Below are positions 1 to 8,695 of a DNA stretch of 64,000 bases, one piece after another. Source of the DNA: Calothrix sp. PCC 7716. Its GTDB lineage: Bacteria > Cyanobacteriota > Cyanobacteriia > Cyanobacteriales > Nostocaceae. How positions within the stretch are numbered: position 1 is the first letter of the stretch; each line of letters begins with the position of its first letter. Below the pieces are notes generated by a model. That model saw only the letters and a program-made list of their open reading frames with translations. It searched no databases and was not told the origin of the DNA. The stretch is from positions 3,658,001-3,722,000 of the forward strand of contig NZ_AP025018.1 in assembly GCF_019977735.1 (NCBI RefSeq), in the 5' to 3' direction. Position numbers and translations under genes: made by a program.

Positions 1-1380
1 ATTCGAGATGTGGTACGTCCTTATGGAGACTTAAATTTAGTACGAATAGCTGATACGAAGAGTGAATTTGTCTTTGAAGCCGAAAAGGCAATGCAAGAAG
101 ATACCCCAACATCCAATTGGTTAACTCGGGTAGATGCTTTCTTAGAACAAATATCTTGGGATAGAACTTGGAACTCGATGATGCAATTAATAAATGAAAC
201 CTTAGACACCGAACTTCAGCGCAACAGCAGAGCCTCAACACAGAGTGTCTCAACTGCACCAAACGTGATTACCAGAGAATTTTTATTTGATTACTTAGTT
301 GTCGGCGCCGGATTTTCTGGAAGTGTGATTGCAGAAAGACTTGCTAGTCAGTCTGGCAAAAAGGTTCTAGTAGTAGATAAACGTACCCATATTGGTGGTA
401 ATGCTTACGACCATTACGACGACCACGGTGTTCTTGTCCATAAATATGGTCCTCACATCTTTCACACTAACTCGCGTGAAGTTTTTGAACATCTTTCACA
501 ATTTACGCAATGGCGCTCTTATGAACATCGCGTTCTTGCTAGTGTAGATGGACAATTGGTTCCCATGCCAATTAACCTTGATACAATCAATCAACTATAT
601 GGAATGAATTTAACTTCGTTTCAGGTCGAGGAGTTTTTCAAATCTGTCGCAGAACCATGTGAACACATCCGTACTAGCGAAGATGTAGTAGTAAGCAAAG
701 TTGGTAGAGAACTCTACGAAAAATTCTTTCGTAACTACACCCGCAAACAATGGGGACTTGACCCATCTGAGCTAGACAAATCAGTAACAGCGCGCGTACC
801 AACTCGCACCAACCGCGATAACCGATATTTTACAGATAGTTATCAAGCAATGCCGTTACACGGTTTCACCCGGATGTTCGAGAATATGTTGAATCATCCG
901 AATATCAAGGTGATGCTAAATACTGATTATCGCGAAATTCAAAAAGCAATACCTTGCCGGGAAATTGTTTATACAGGTCCTGTAGATGAGTATTTTGATT
1001 ATCGCTACGGTAAACTACCATATCGTTCGTTAGATTTCAAACATGAAACTCATAATACTCCGAAGTTTCAGCAGGCGCCTGTAATTAACTATCCAAACGA
1101 CCAGTTGTATACGCGCGTTACTGAGTTTAAGTATTTAACTGGTCAAGAACACGCTAAAACTAGCATTGTTTACGAATTCCCCAAAGCCGAGGGAGACCCA
1201 TATTATCCTGTACCGCGTCTTGAAAATCAAGAAATTTACAAGCAATATAAAGCTTTGGCTGATGAAACATCTGGAGTGTATTTTGTAGGCAGGTTGGCTA
1301 CATACAAGTATCTGAATATGGATCATTGTGTGGCTCAAGCTTTGGCTATGTACAAGCAAATTGCCGTTAAGGTGTTTTAA
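1..1380 (+). CDS. glf: Glycosyltransferase (C-terminal end) fused to UDP-galactopyranose mutase; left-truncated
   Basis: The frame is open to the left edge, so the gene starts outside the window; the GTG at 10 is only the first possible start inside it. The first ~75 residues resemble the end of a family 1 glycosyltransferase (VVRPYGDL, then an EFV..AEKAM helix). The mutase begins at about residue 95 with an FAD-binding GAGFSGSVIAERL motif, continues through YGPHIFHT and ends with YFVGRLATYKYLNMD. This flavoenzyme interconverts UDP-galactopyranose and UDP-galactofuranose, the donor for galactofuranose in surface glycans. The following genes on the same strand (GH1/RmlD fusion and galE) fit sugar-nucleotide metabolism. 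The mutase assignment is firm. The fusion is inferred from one uninterrupted frame, and the glycosyltransferase family from a short segment. Confidence 0.9.
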   Translation: MRDVVRPYGDLNLVRIADTKSEFVFEAEKAMQEDTPTSNWLTRVDAFLEQISWDRTWNSMMQLINETLDTELQRNSRASTQSVSTAPNVITREFLFDYLVVGAGFSGSVIAERLASQSGKKVLVVDKRTHIGGNAYDHYDDHGVLVHKYGPHIFHTNSREVFEHLSQFTQWRSYEHRVLASVDGQLVPMPINLDTINQLYGMNLTSFQVEEFFKSVAEPCEHIRTSEDVVVSKVGRELYEKFFRNYTRKQWGLDPSELDKSVTARVPTRTNRDNRYFTDSYQAMPLHGFTRMFENMLNHPNIKVMLNTDYREIQKAIPCREIVYTGPVDEYFDYRYGKLPYRSLDFKHETHNTPKFQQAPVINYPNDQLYTRVTEFKYLTGQEHAKTSIVYEFPKAEGDPYYPVPRLENQEIYKQYKALADETSGVYFVGRLATYKYLNMDHCVAQALAMYKQIAVKVF

Positions 1381-1388
1381 GACTGGAT

Positions 1389-1408
1389 GATCCCCCAGTT
1401 GGGGGATC
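1389..1408. terminator. Intercistronic hairpin after glf
   Basis: GATCCCCC and GGGGGATC form a perfect 8-bp stem with the 4-base loop AGTT, 8 bases after the mutase stop codon. No T-run follows. It is more likely a processing or 3'-end stabilising hairpin than a classic terminator. Confidence 0.5.
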
Positions 1409-1432
1409 AATATTAATTTAAGAATAATAAAT

Positions 1433-3661
1433 ATGACTTCTATATCTAATTCAAATAAAGATAATACTTCAAAACAGCCGTTAGAAATGTGGGCTGGTTT
1501 AGAGTGTACGGTTAATCGTGTAGGTGAAGAATATTTTGACCAGTTAGAACGCAACGGTCATGATGTGCGTTTATCTGACCTAGATTTATTTGCCGAACTT
1601 GGTATACAAGCTATTCGTTACCCAGTATTATGGGAACGGGTGGCGCCCCAAGGAGTTGAAAATGCAGACTGGTCATGGACGGATGAACGGTTAGAGAAAC
1701 TACACTCACTTGGTATTCGCCCAATTGTAGGGTTAGTACATCATGGTAGTGGCGCCCGTTACACAAGTTTGGTAGACCCAGAATTTCCTGTGAAACTGGC
1801 GACTTTTGCTCGTGCGGTTGCAGAACGCTATCCTTGGGTAACACATTACACACCAATTAATGAACCATTAACAACAGCGCGCTTTAGTGGATTATACGGG
1901 CACTGGTATCCTCATGGACGAGATGAAGTTACTTTTGCACGTGCTTTTTTTGGGCAATGCCAAGGTGTAGCTAAGTCGATGCAAGCTATTCGTGAAGTAA
2001 ACCCAAATGCCAAACTTGTACAAACAGATGATTTAGGAAAGATTTACAGTACACCAACATTAGCCTATCAAGCAGAATTTGAAAACGAACGTCGCTGGGT
2101 AAGCTTTGATTTGCTATGTGGTCGAATCAATGAAAATCATCCAATGTGGGGTTATTTACTTCATTGTGGAATAACTCAAGCTGAACTTGAATGGTTTTTA
2201 GAAAATCCTTGTCCACCAGACATTATAGGTATTAATCATTACCTAACAAGTGACCGCTTTTTAGATGAGCGTAAAGAACTTTATCCTGCTTCATTGCGTG
2301 GAGGTAATAATCAGCACGAGTATGCCGATGTGGAAGCAGTACGAGTTTGTGCAGAAGGTACAACGGGTCATAAAGCATTGTTGTTAGAAGCATGGGAACG
2401 CTACAAGCTACCACTTGCAATTACAGAAGTTCATCTTGGTTGTACTCGTGAGGAACAACTGCGCTGGTTTCATGAAGCTTGGAATGCAGTACAAGAATTA
2501 CGAGCAGAAAATGTAGATGTGCGTGCTATTACTGCCTGGTCGTTACTAGGTAGTTATGATTGGAATAGCTTATTAACTCGTTTTAGTGGTCATTACGAAC
2601 CAGGGGTATTTGACTTAAGGTCGGAATTTCCTAGACCTACAGCAATAGCTAAAATGGTGCAAGATTTAGCTAAAGGGGAAAAATCTAATCATCCAGTGCT
2701 TGAGATGGCTGGATGGTGGCGCCGAGATGAGCGTTTGTTGTATCCAATGGTAAGTTGTAATTTTGAATCCCCCCCTGCCCCCCTTGATAAGGGGGGAGAT
2801 AGAATGTTAAATTCCCTCGTCGTATCTCCTGTTGTAATTGTTGGCGCCACAGGAACTCTTGGGAAAGCTTTTGCGCGGTTGTGTGAAAGACGCGGTATTA
2901 CATATCGTTTATTATCGCGTCGAGAAATGGACATTACTAACCCAACTTCAATAGATGCTGTTTTAGCTGAATTGAAACCTTGGGCTGTTATAAATGCTGC
3001 TGGGTATGTTCGAGTAGACGACGCAGAAACGGAGCCTGATATTTGTCTACAAGTAAATACTGAAGGCGCAAAAAACTTAGCTGTTTCGTGCGCGCGACAT
3101 AATGTTGCTTTTGTAACTTTCTCATCAGACTTGGTTTTTGATGGTACTGTTGTTAATCCGTATGTCGAAAATAATCCTGTGGCGCCTTTAAATGTATATG
3201 GGCGTAGTAAAGCTTTGGCTGAGAAAGGAGTATTAGAAGTTAATCCTGCATCGTTAGTGATTCGTACCAGTGCCTTTTTTGGTCCGTGGGATGATTATAA
3301 TTTTGTCACAATTGCCTTGCGTCAGTTGAGTGCAGGAAACACATTTACTGCCGCGTTTGATTCAACTGTATCGCCTACGTATGTTCCTGACTTGGTTAAT
3401 ACCAGTCTTGATTTACTAATAGATGGTGAGTCTGGACTATGGCATTTAGCTAATGTTGGCGCCATATCTTGGGCGGACTTAGCACGAATAACAGCGAAAC
3501 GCGCGGGTGTAAGTATTAGTAGTTTAATTGCTCTGCCAACTAAAGAACTCGGTTTCGCGGCGCCTCGCCCTAGCTACAGTGTTCTTGGTAGCAATAGAGG
3601 TGAATTACTACCAACCCTTGATTTTGCGATTGAGCGTTACTTCCATGATGTTAAAAATTAA
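1433..3661 (+). CDS. GH1-like glycosidase fused to dTDP-4-dehydrorhamnose reductase-like (RmlD) domain
   Basis: This is a 742-residue two-domain protein. Residues ~10-410 resemble family 1 glycoside hydrolases: a TPINEP motif with the likely acid/base E144, and ITEVH with E332 in the nucleophile position. ITEVH is atypical, since GH1 enzymes normally carry TENG there. From ~470 an extended SDR domain begins with GATGTLGKAF and contains VINAAGYVRVDDAE and FSSDLVFDG, as in RmlD, which makes NDP-6-deoxyhexoses. The linker at residues ~446-455 is encoded by a C/G-rich palindromic repeat of the type otherwise found between genes. The gene lies 52 bp after glf and 3 bp before galE, so they probably form one operon. 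The sugar substrate is unknown, and the GH1 half may act on nucleotide sugars or glycans. Confidence 0.85.
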   Translation: MTSISNSNKDNTSKQPLEMWAGLECTVNRVGEEYFDQLERNGHDVRLSDLDLFAELGIQAIRYPVLWERVAPQGVENADWSWTDERLEKLHSLGIRPIVGLVHHGSGARYTSLVDPEFPVKLATFARAVAERYPWVTHYTPINEPLTTARFSGLYGHWYPHGRDEVTFARAFFGQCQGVAKSMQAIREVNPNAKLVQTDDLGKIYSTPTLAYQAEFENERRWVSFDLLCGRINENHPMWGYLLHCGITQAELEWFLENPCPPDIIGINHYLTSDRFLDERKELYPASLRGGNNQHEYADVEAVRVCAEGTTGHKALLLEAWERYKLPLAITEVHLGCTREEQLRWFHEAWNAVQELRAENVDVRAITAWSLLGSYDWNSLLTRFSGHYEPGVFDLRSEFPRPTAIAKMVQDLAKGEKSNHPVLEMAGWWRRDERLLYPMVSCNFESPPAPLDKGGDRMLNSLVVSPVVIVGATGTLGKAFARLCERRGITYRLLSRREMDITNPTSIDAVLAELKPWAVINAAGYVRVDDAETEPDICLQVNTEGAKNLAVSCARHNVAFVTFSSDLVFDGTVVNPYVENNPVAPLNVYGRSKALAEKGVLEVNPASLVIRTSAFFGPWDDYNFVTIALRQLSAGNTFTAAFDSTVSPTYVPDLVNTSLDLLIDGESGLWHLANVGAISWADLARITAKRAGVSISSLIALPTKELGFAAPRPSYSVLGSNRGELLPTLDFAIERYFHDVKN
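2769..2797. repeat. C/G-tract palindromic repeat inside the GH1/RmlD coding sequence
   Basis: The core CCCCCCTTGATAAGGGGGG at 2778-2796 is identical to 53161-53179, between genes near the hyp cluster. Here it lies in frame in the linker between two enzyme domains, so the protein is not interrupted. Confidence 0.85.
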
Positions 3662-3664
3662 TAT

Positions 3665-4348
3665 ATGTCTACAATTTTGGTTACAGGTGGCGCCGGATAT
3701 ATTGGCGCCCATGCCGTATTAGCTCTCTTAAATGCAGGTTATGAAGTTATAGTTCTTGATAATTTGTCTTATGGACATCGAGAATTAGTAGAAGAAGTTT
3801 TGCAAGTTAAGTTAATAGTTGGTGATACAAATGACCGTGCGCTTTTAGATAATATATTTTCAAATCATAATATAGAAGCAGTGATGCATTTTGCTGCCTT
3901 TATTGCTGTAGGTGAGTCGGTGACTGACCCAGCCAAATATTACCGTAATAACGTTACAGGTACTTTAACGCTGTTAGAAGCAATGGTTGATGCTTCTATT
4001 AAGAAATTTATCTTTTCTTCTACTTGTGCGCTTTATGGTGTACCAAAGTTTATTCCCCTTACCGAAGACCATCCTATTGACCCTATTAGTCCTTATGCAA
4101 CAAGCAAGTGGATGGTAGAGCGAATTTTGTCTGATTTTGATACGGCGTATAATTTAAAATCTGTTCGTTTTCGTTATTTCAACGCTGCTGGCGCCGACCC
4201 TGATGGTAAGTTGGGTGAAGACCATGAACCGCAGGGCAAACGCATCTTAAATTGCCAGTGGGTAAGGAATAGCGGTCAAACAGTGGCGCCTCGTAATTCA
4301 AATCCAGCTATTATTTATTATCAACCATTTAACGATATCACTATTTAA
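3665..4348 (+). pseudogene. galE: UDP-glucose 4-epimerase, 3' part lost at an insertion element
   Basis: The N-terminal ~189 residues are a clear GalE: TGGAGYIGAH for NAD binding, the SSTCALYG serine region, a YATSK catalytic tyrosine-lysine pair, then FNAAGADPDGKLGEDHEP. The enzyme interconverts UDP-glucose and UDP-galactose. Homology ends at about 4231, exactly where the long terminal inverted repeat of the ISAs1-type element begins. The frame then runs ~38 codons through repeat DNA to a stop at 4348. Normal GalE has ~330 residues, so the C-terminal substrate-binding part is missing. I found no convincing remainder after the right end of the element at 6087. The truncated protein should be inactive, so another epimerase must supply UDP-galactose if the pathway works. 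Confidence 0.85.
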
Positions 4349-4495
4349 CTAATTTGTTATTAAACGATTACATGTATTAATACATCACTGCTATAAAAAA
4401 ATCAACAAACAAATAAAGGCGAAGGGTATGGCTTCGCTATACCCCAGCCACGGGCGCCGAAAATAATGTGGGCATGTGATGATAATCTTTAAAAA
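4232..4495. repeat. Left long inverted-repeat arm of the ISAs1-type element
   Basis: This arm matches the reverse complement of 5825-6086. The best conserved blocks are 4232-4331 and 4400-4458. It contains the hairpin GGGTATGGC-TTC-GCTATACCC at 4424-4444. The partner arm has GGCTATGGC and GCCATAGCC, so paired bases changed together. Confidence 0.8.
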
Positions 4496-4513
4496 GATTT
4501 CTCAGGTGCGGCT

Positions 4514-5665
4514 ATGACTGATTTAATGATGGAACCAAAACAAAAACGTACAATTGCTGACTTTTTTGAAAATGTAAAAGACCCAAGAGTTGAACGTACT
4601 AAGAGACACAAGCTGATAGATATAATTACAATTGCAATTTGTGCGGTTATTTGTGGAGCCGAAACATGGATAGCTATAGAAACGTATGGGCAAGAAAAAA
4701 AAGAATGGCTGGAAAAGTTTTTAGAGTTATCGAATGGTATTCCTTCTCATGATACTTTTGCAAGGGTTTTTGCAAAAATTAATCCCGCTTCTTTTCAAGA
4801 ATGTTTTTTAGAGTGGATAAAATCAATTGCACAAATAACTAATGGTGAAGTGATTGCTATTGATGGGAAAAAATTAAGACGCTCATATAATAAAAAATCG
4901 TCTCAGCACGCGATTAATATGGTTAGCGCTTGGGCAGTAAGCAATCGATTAGTTATGGGACAGCTAAAGGTAGATAATAAATCCAATGAAATAACAGCAA
5001 TTCCAGAACTAATAAAGGTATTAGATATTTCTGGCTGTATTGTTACGATTGATGCAATTGGTTGTCAGAAAGAAATAGTTAAGACTATAACGAAACAAGA
5101 AGGAGATTATGTAATTGCACTTAAATCTAATCAAGGAAACTTATATCAAAATGTAGAGCAGCTATTTAAGGAAGCTATTTCCGTAAGATGTAGAGGATTC
5201 AAATCAAGCAGTTACAGCACTCGTGAATTAGGACATGGGCGTGAAGAAATACGTAATTATCTTATGCTTACAGACATTTCTAATCGCATTGCAGATAGTA
5301 AAGAATGGGAAAATTTCCAAAGTATAGGTATGGTTGAATCAGTGAGAATTGTAAATGGAGAAACAACAGTTGAAACGCGCTATTATATCAGTAGTTTAAA
5401 TCGAAACGCAAAAAAATTTGGGAATGCAGTTCGCAGCCATTGGAGTGTTGAAAATTCATTACACTGGATATTAGATGTTGGATTCAACGAAGATGATTGT
5501 CGCATTCGTAAAGATAATGCACCACAAAATTTTGCAGTCTTACGTCGAATAGCAGTTAATCTTTTAGGTAAAGATAAAAGTCGAAAATTTGGGACGAAAA
5601 ATAAACAGTTTTTGGCATCCATGAATAACGAATACTTGGCTGATATTTTGGGGCTAAATTTATAA
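4514..5665 (+). CDS. ISAs1 family DDE transposase
   Basis: This 383-residue protein matches the usual size and layout of ISAs1/H-repeat transposases. An N-terminal DDE_Tnp_1-associated region (IADFFENVKDPRVERTKRHKL) precedes a DDE catalytic core: VIAIDGKKLRRS gives the first Asp, VTIDAIGCQKEIV the second, and WSVENSLHWILDVGFNEDDCRIR the Glu region. The C-terminal NFAVLRRIAVNLL is typical. It cuts and rejoins DNA at the element ends. The frame is intact, so the element may still be active or was so recently. It is transcribed in the same direction as the interrupted galE operon. Confidence 0.92.
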   Translation: MTDLMMEPKQKRTIADFFENVKDPRVERTKRHKLIDIITIAICAVICGAETWIAIETYGQEKKEWLEKFLELSNGIPSHDTFARVFAKINPASFQECFLEWIKSIAQITNGEVIAIDGKKLRRSYNKKSSQHAINMVSAWAVSNRLVMGQLKVDNKSNEITAIPELIKVLDISGCIVTIDAIGCQKEIVKTITKQEGDYVIALKSNQGNLYQNVEQLFKEAISVRCRGFKSSSYSTRELGHGREEIRNYLMLTDISNRIADSKEWENFQSIGMVESVRIVNGETTVETRYYISSLNRNAKKFGNAVRSHWSVENSLHWILDVGFNEDDCRIRKDNAPQNFAVLRRIAVNLLGKDKSRKFGTKNKQFLASMNNEYLADILGLNL

Positions 5666-5824
5666 TCATCTGCCAAATATCGAACTCGTTATAAATGTTA
5701 GTAAATCTCTAACTATGTGTGACCGATGACTTTTAAAAATCAACAGCAAGTTATCTTAAACTTCGGAGTTAATTTTTAAATTATAAATAGCAAGCACATA
5801 GAATATAAGAGCGATTACTTCTTG

Positions 5825-6086
5825 TTAAATATATTATTTATAAGGGCAAATTTATTACAGGCGCCCGTGGCTGGGCTATGGCTCCGCCATAGCCTTCGCC
5901 TTTATTTGTTTGTTGATTCATTGATAGTATATGAGTATTAACATAAGTTATTATTTAATGATGATTTAATTAAATTTTGATATAGTTAAATAGTTGATAA
6001 TGAATAATAGTTGTATTTGAATTACGAGGCGCCGCTGTTTGACCGCTATTCCTTGCCCACTGCTAATTTAAGATGCGTTTGCCCTG
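5825..6086. repeat. Right long inverted-repeat arm of the ISAs1-type element
   Basis: This is the reverse-complement partner of 4232-4495. It carries the perfect hairpin GGCTATGGC/GCCATAGCC at about 5874-5894 and ends at GCCCTG, 6081-6086. Confidence 0.8.
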
Positions 6087-6532
6087 AGTCGTTCGCTTAT
6101 TGATTCTCTTCTTATTTGTAGAGGCGCCATTCGTTTTATATGCCTCTAAAAGGAGGAAATGCAACACATCAAGCAAACCTCAAAAATAAGGGTTTAATCA
6201 GTGTAGGACAGGTGCCTCGCCTGTCCTACACAGTTTGTAAGGTGGCTTTTGCCGCACCTACGTTTACACACCTGGATTGATACCTTTGGTAACGACAATA
6301 TAATCAAACTATAGAATGGTGTAATAGTAGCCTGCAAGCTTTATAATAAGGCTGGCAGCACTTTTATTGTGATTCCACGCCCTTAATGTTAACTTTAAAC
6401 AATAAAAATTAATTTTAGGCTCAAAATCATCTATCTTTATAAAAGCATAATGTTAAATGTGTCGTCAAGATTTATTGACAGCTAAATTGTTCTTTTGTTC
6501 CGTATTAGTTGACAATTTACCAGTCTTTCTAA
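6087..6532. other. Gene-free stretch with dispersed palindromes
   Basis: No coding sequence is supported here. It holds a perfect 12-bp-stem palindrome at 6201-6232 (GTGTAGGACAGG and its complement around a short loop) followed by a GGTGGC/GCCGCACC-type imperfect hairpin at ~6241-6262. TTGACA boxes at 6475 and 6509 precede the CheR-type gene, but no convincing -10 box pairs with them. No galE remnant was recognised. Confidence 0.5.
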
Positions 6533-7564
6533 GTGAATACACATAACAGTGACATGAGTAAATTAGAGTTAGAACAAGAATTTGAAGCTTTGTTAAACTA
6601 CCTTAAGGAAGACCTTTGTTGCGATTTGACTATTTATAAGCGTCTTACTGTAGTGCGTCGGTTTAAGCATCGTATGCTGGAGTTAAAAATAAATAGTTAT
6701 ACAGATTACTTGGAGTACTTAAAAAATCATCCCCAAGAGTATCTTCATTTATCTAATACCGTCTTCATTAACTTCTCTAGCTTTTTTCGTGACCGTGATA
6801 GCTGGGGTTATATCGCAAATGATATTATTCCTAAAATTCTTACAAATAAACAAAGTAAAGAGCCAATTAAAGTATGGAGCGCTGGCTGTGCATCGGGACA
6901 GGAAGCTTATACAATAGCTATATTATTAGCAGAAATATTAGGAATTGAGCAATATTTAGAACGAGTCCAAATATTCGCCACGGATATAGATAAAGATGCA
7001 CTACTTCAAGCGCGCCAAGGTTGTTATAATAAATTAGAAGTAGCAGATATTAACAGTTATTTATTGTTGAAATATTTTGATAAAAAGTTTGAGAATAACG
7101 AACAATACTATATTATTAATTTCAACCTGCGTCGCAAAATTATTTTTGGGCATCATGACTTGGCAAAAAATGCGCCAATGTCTAAAATTGATTTGCTTAT
7201 ATGTCGTAATGTACTTATATATTTAAATTCCGAAACTCAAACATCCGTTTTTGTTCGCTTTCATTTTGCTTTAAATCATAATGGTTTTCTTTTTTTGGGT
7301 AATACAGAAAGCTTGGTCAAGAGCGAAGATATTTTCAGCCTTATTAATCTGAAGCATCGTATTTTTGCTAAAGGCGAGAATCTCACCTTACAGCAACATC
7401 TGCTAATTATACCGACTACTCAACGAAAAAAGAAAGTAATTACGAGCAATTCTACCGACGAAACCCAAATTTGTAAAACAGCTTTTAAGGCTAGTTCTTA
7501 CGGCGCCGAAACAGATAAAAATCTACACCAAAACATTAGTTCGAGTGTAGATTTGCACCTTTAA
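6533..7564 (+). CDS. CheR-type chemoreceptor glutamate methyltransferase
   Basis: The 343-residue protein has the CheR layout: an N-terminal all-helical domain (residues ~10-75) and a SAM-dependent methyltransferase domain. Visible motifs are NFSSFFRDRDSWGY, the SAM-binding VWSAGCASGQEAYTIAILLAE, FATDIDKDALLQARQG, and LLICRNVLIYLNSETQ. Such enzymes methylate glutamates of methyl-accepting receptors using S-adenosylmethionine. No receptor, CheB or CheA lies nearby, so this is an orphan whose partner cannot be named. The start is GTG at 6533; an internal ATG seven codons later is possible. It ends in a 3-bp overlap with the convergent cyAbrB gene. Confidence 0.85.
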   Translation: MNTHNSDMSKLELEQEFEALLNYLKEDLCCDLTIYKRLTVVRRFKHRMLELKINSYTDYLEYLKNHPQEYLHLSNTVFINFSSFFRDRDSWGYIANDIIPKILTNKQSKEPIKVWSAGCASGQEAYTIAILLAEILGIEQYLERVQIFATDIDKDALLQARQGCYNKLEVADINSYLLLKYFDKKFENNEQYYIINFNLRRKIIFGHHDLAKNAPMSKIDLLICRNVLIYLNSETQTSVFVRFHFALNHNGFLFLGNTESLVKSEDIFSLINLKHRIFAKGENLTLQQHLLIIPTTQRKKKVITSNSTDETQICKTAFKASSYGAETDKNLHQNISSSVDLHL

Positions 7565-8094
7565 GCGGCTAATTCCTCTGAATTTTCTTCTCCTGAAATT
7601 GCTACCAATTTAATGTGCTTTCGTCCTAAATTGATAGAAAATTCATCACCTGGTTTTAAGCCTAACTGTTTTGTATAAGCTGAACCAACCAGTAGGTTGC
7701 CGTTGGACTGTACTGTAATTCGGTAGCTAGCGCTACGTCCCACATGACCATGCTCGTCTCGGCCATCTAACGAAATTTCTTCTGCATCAAGCAATGCATT
7801 GAGAAATTTCATCATATTGACTCGAAAAATACCATTTTTGGTGACGCTATAGTAACCGCAGGCTTTAGCTTTCTCTTCTTTGCTACTATTCGGCATTTCT
7901 TTAATTTTGTTAATTAATGCCTCACCTTCTAAGGGCTGTATTTCTTTAACTTCCTCTTTTGGTGCCTTACTCTCTTTTGGTTTTGTTTCTTTAACTTCCT
8001 CTTTTGGTGCCTTGCTCTCTTTTGGTTTTGTTTCTTTGACTTTCGATTTTGATGCCTTGCTCTCTACAGGGTCTACTACTTTCTTTCTTGCCAT
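7561..8094 (-). CDS. cyAbrB family transcription regulator with tandem-repeat N-terminal extension
   Basis: The C-terminal ~115 residues are a typical cyanobacterial AbrB: KEEKAKACGYYSVTKNGIFRVN, MMKFLNALLDAEEI, GRSASYRITVQSNGNLLVGSAYTKQLGLKPGDEFSI. These abundant DNA-binding proteins influence carbon, nitrogen and hydrogenase gene expression. I chose the ATG at 8094 (MARKK), because the lysine-rich beginning matches the family; the frame extends eight codons further. Residues ~18-50 contain two copies of KETKPKESKAPKEEV, a charged Lys/Glu/Pro extension longer than usual. The stop codon overlaps that of the convergent CheR-type gene. Confidence 0.9.
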   Translation of the reverse strand: MARKKVVDPVESKASKSKVKETKPKESKAPKEEVKETKPKESKAPKEEVKEIQPLEGEALINKIKEMPNSSKEEKAKACGYYSVTKNGIFRVNMMKFLNALLDAEEISLDGRDEHGHVGRSASYRITVQSNGNLLVGSAYTKQLGLKPGDEFSINLGRKHIKLVAISGEENSEELAA

Positions 8095-8695
8095 ATTGAT
8101 TGGATGCGCGTTATGCAATTAAATTGAAACTACTGATGGTCATTATTTTTAATATATAATAGTAATTCCAAAAAATCTTACGTTAAACCCAACCTTTTTG
8201 GACGGTTATCCGAATCAAAGGCGGTCGGCGCCTGTTTAATACGCAAAGACTTATTAGTACAAATGATAATGGCAAATATAAAAAGCGCTACACAGATTCT
8301 TAATATAATTTATTTCTTCGGTCAGATAAATAAACTAGGTATTTATATCATAATGAAAGTACTTTAGAAATCCTTCACCTAGTGTCGCAGGTGTTTATCA
8401 TAAGCACCTGTACATTCTTTAATGCCTAATACATTTAGTATTTGGGCAATTATTCTTATCCATAAATTCAAATTAGTTAAGAATGCTTGTAAATAAATAT
8501 ATTCTTTATTTCAATCAAAGACATTTTACTCGTTTAACGCAGCTATCTTCACGCGCCCGCCTTTTTCATACTTATAATTGCTATATAAATCAGTCTTATA
8601 TAAAAGTAAATAACTCTTCACCCTAAAGACAGAGAACTGCAATCGTAATAGTAAGTAACATTTGGATGTAATAGAGTTATTAAAGGTTTATTGCA
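8095..8695. other. Intergenic region without recognisable gene
   Basis: About 600 bp of AT-rich DNA separates divergent cyAbrB and the stress-protein gene, so it should hold both promoters. There is a GGCGCC site at ~8227 and a weak inverted match around GCAGGTG...CACCTG at ~8388-8411. No RNA gene or coding sequence was recognised. Confidence 0.4.

Larger units (their letters stand above)
4232..6086 (+). mobile_element. ISAs1-type insertion element with ~260-bp terminal inverted repeats
   Basis: The left end starts CAGGGCAAACGCATCTTAAA and the right end is its reverse complement. Imperfect inverted homology continues inward for ~260 bp on both sides of one transposase gene, giving an element of ~1.85 kb. 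No obvious target-site duplication is seen: the left flank is tgaaccg and the right flank agtcgttc. That suggests the right flank was rearranged after insertion, in line with the missing galE end. Inverted repeats this long are unusual for the family, which normally has short ends, so the outer arms may be a separate palindromic element carrying the IS. Confidence 0.75.

Noticed and set aside
1389-1408. Classical rho-independent terminator after glf
   Set aside because: The stem is strong but there is no T-run and a same-strand gene begins 25 bp later, so I call it only an intercistronic hairpin.
7880-8122. Plus-strand frame with repeated LTSSFGALLSFGFVS
   Set aside because: It is the antisense of the tandem repeat in the cyAbrB gene.
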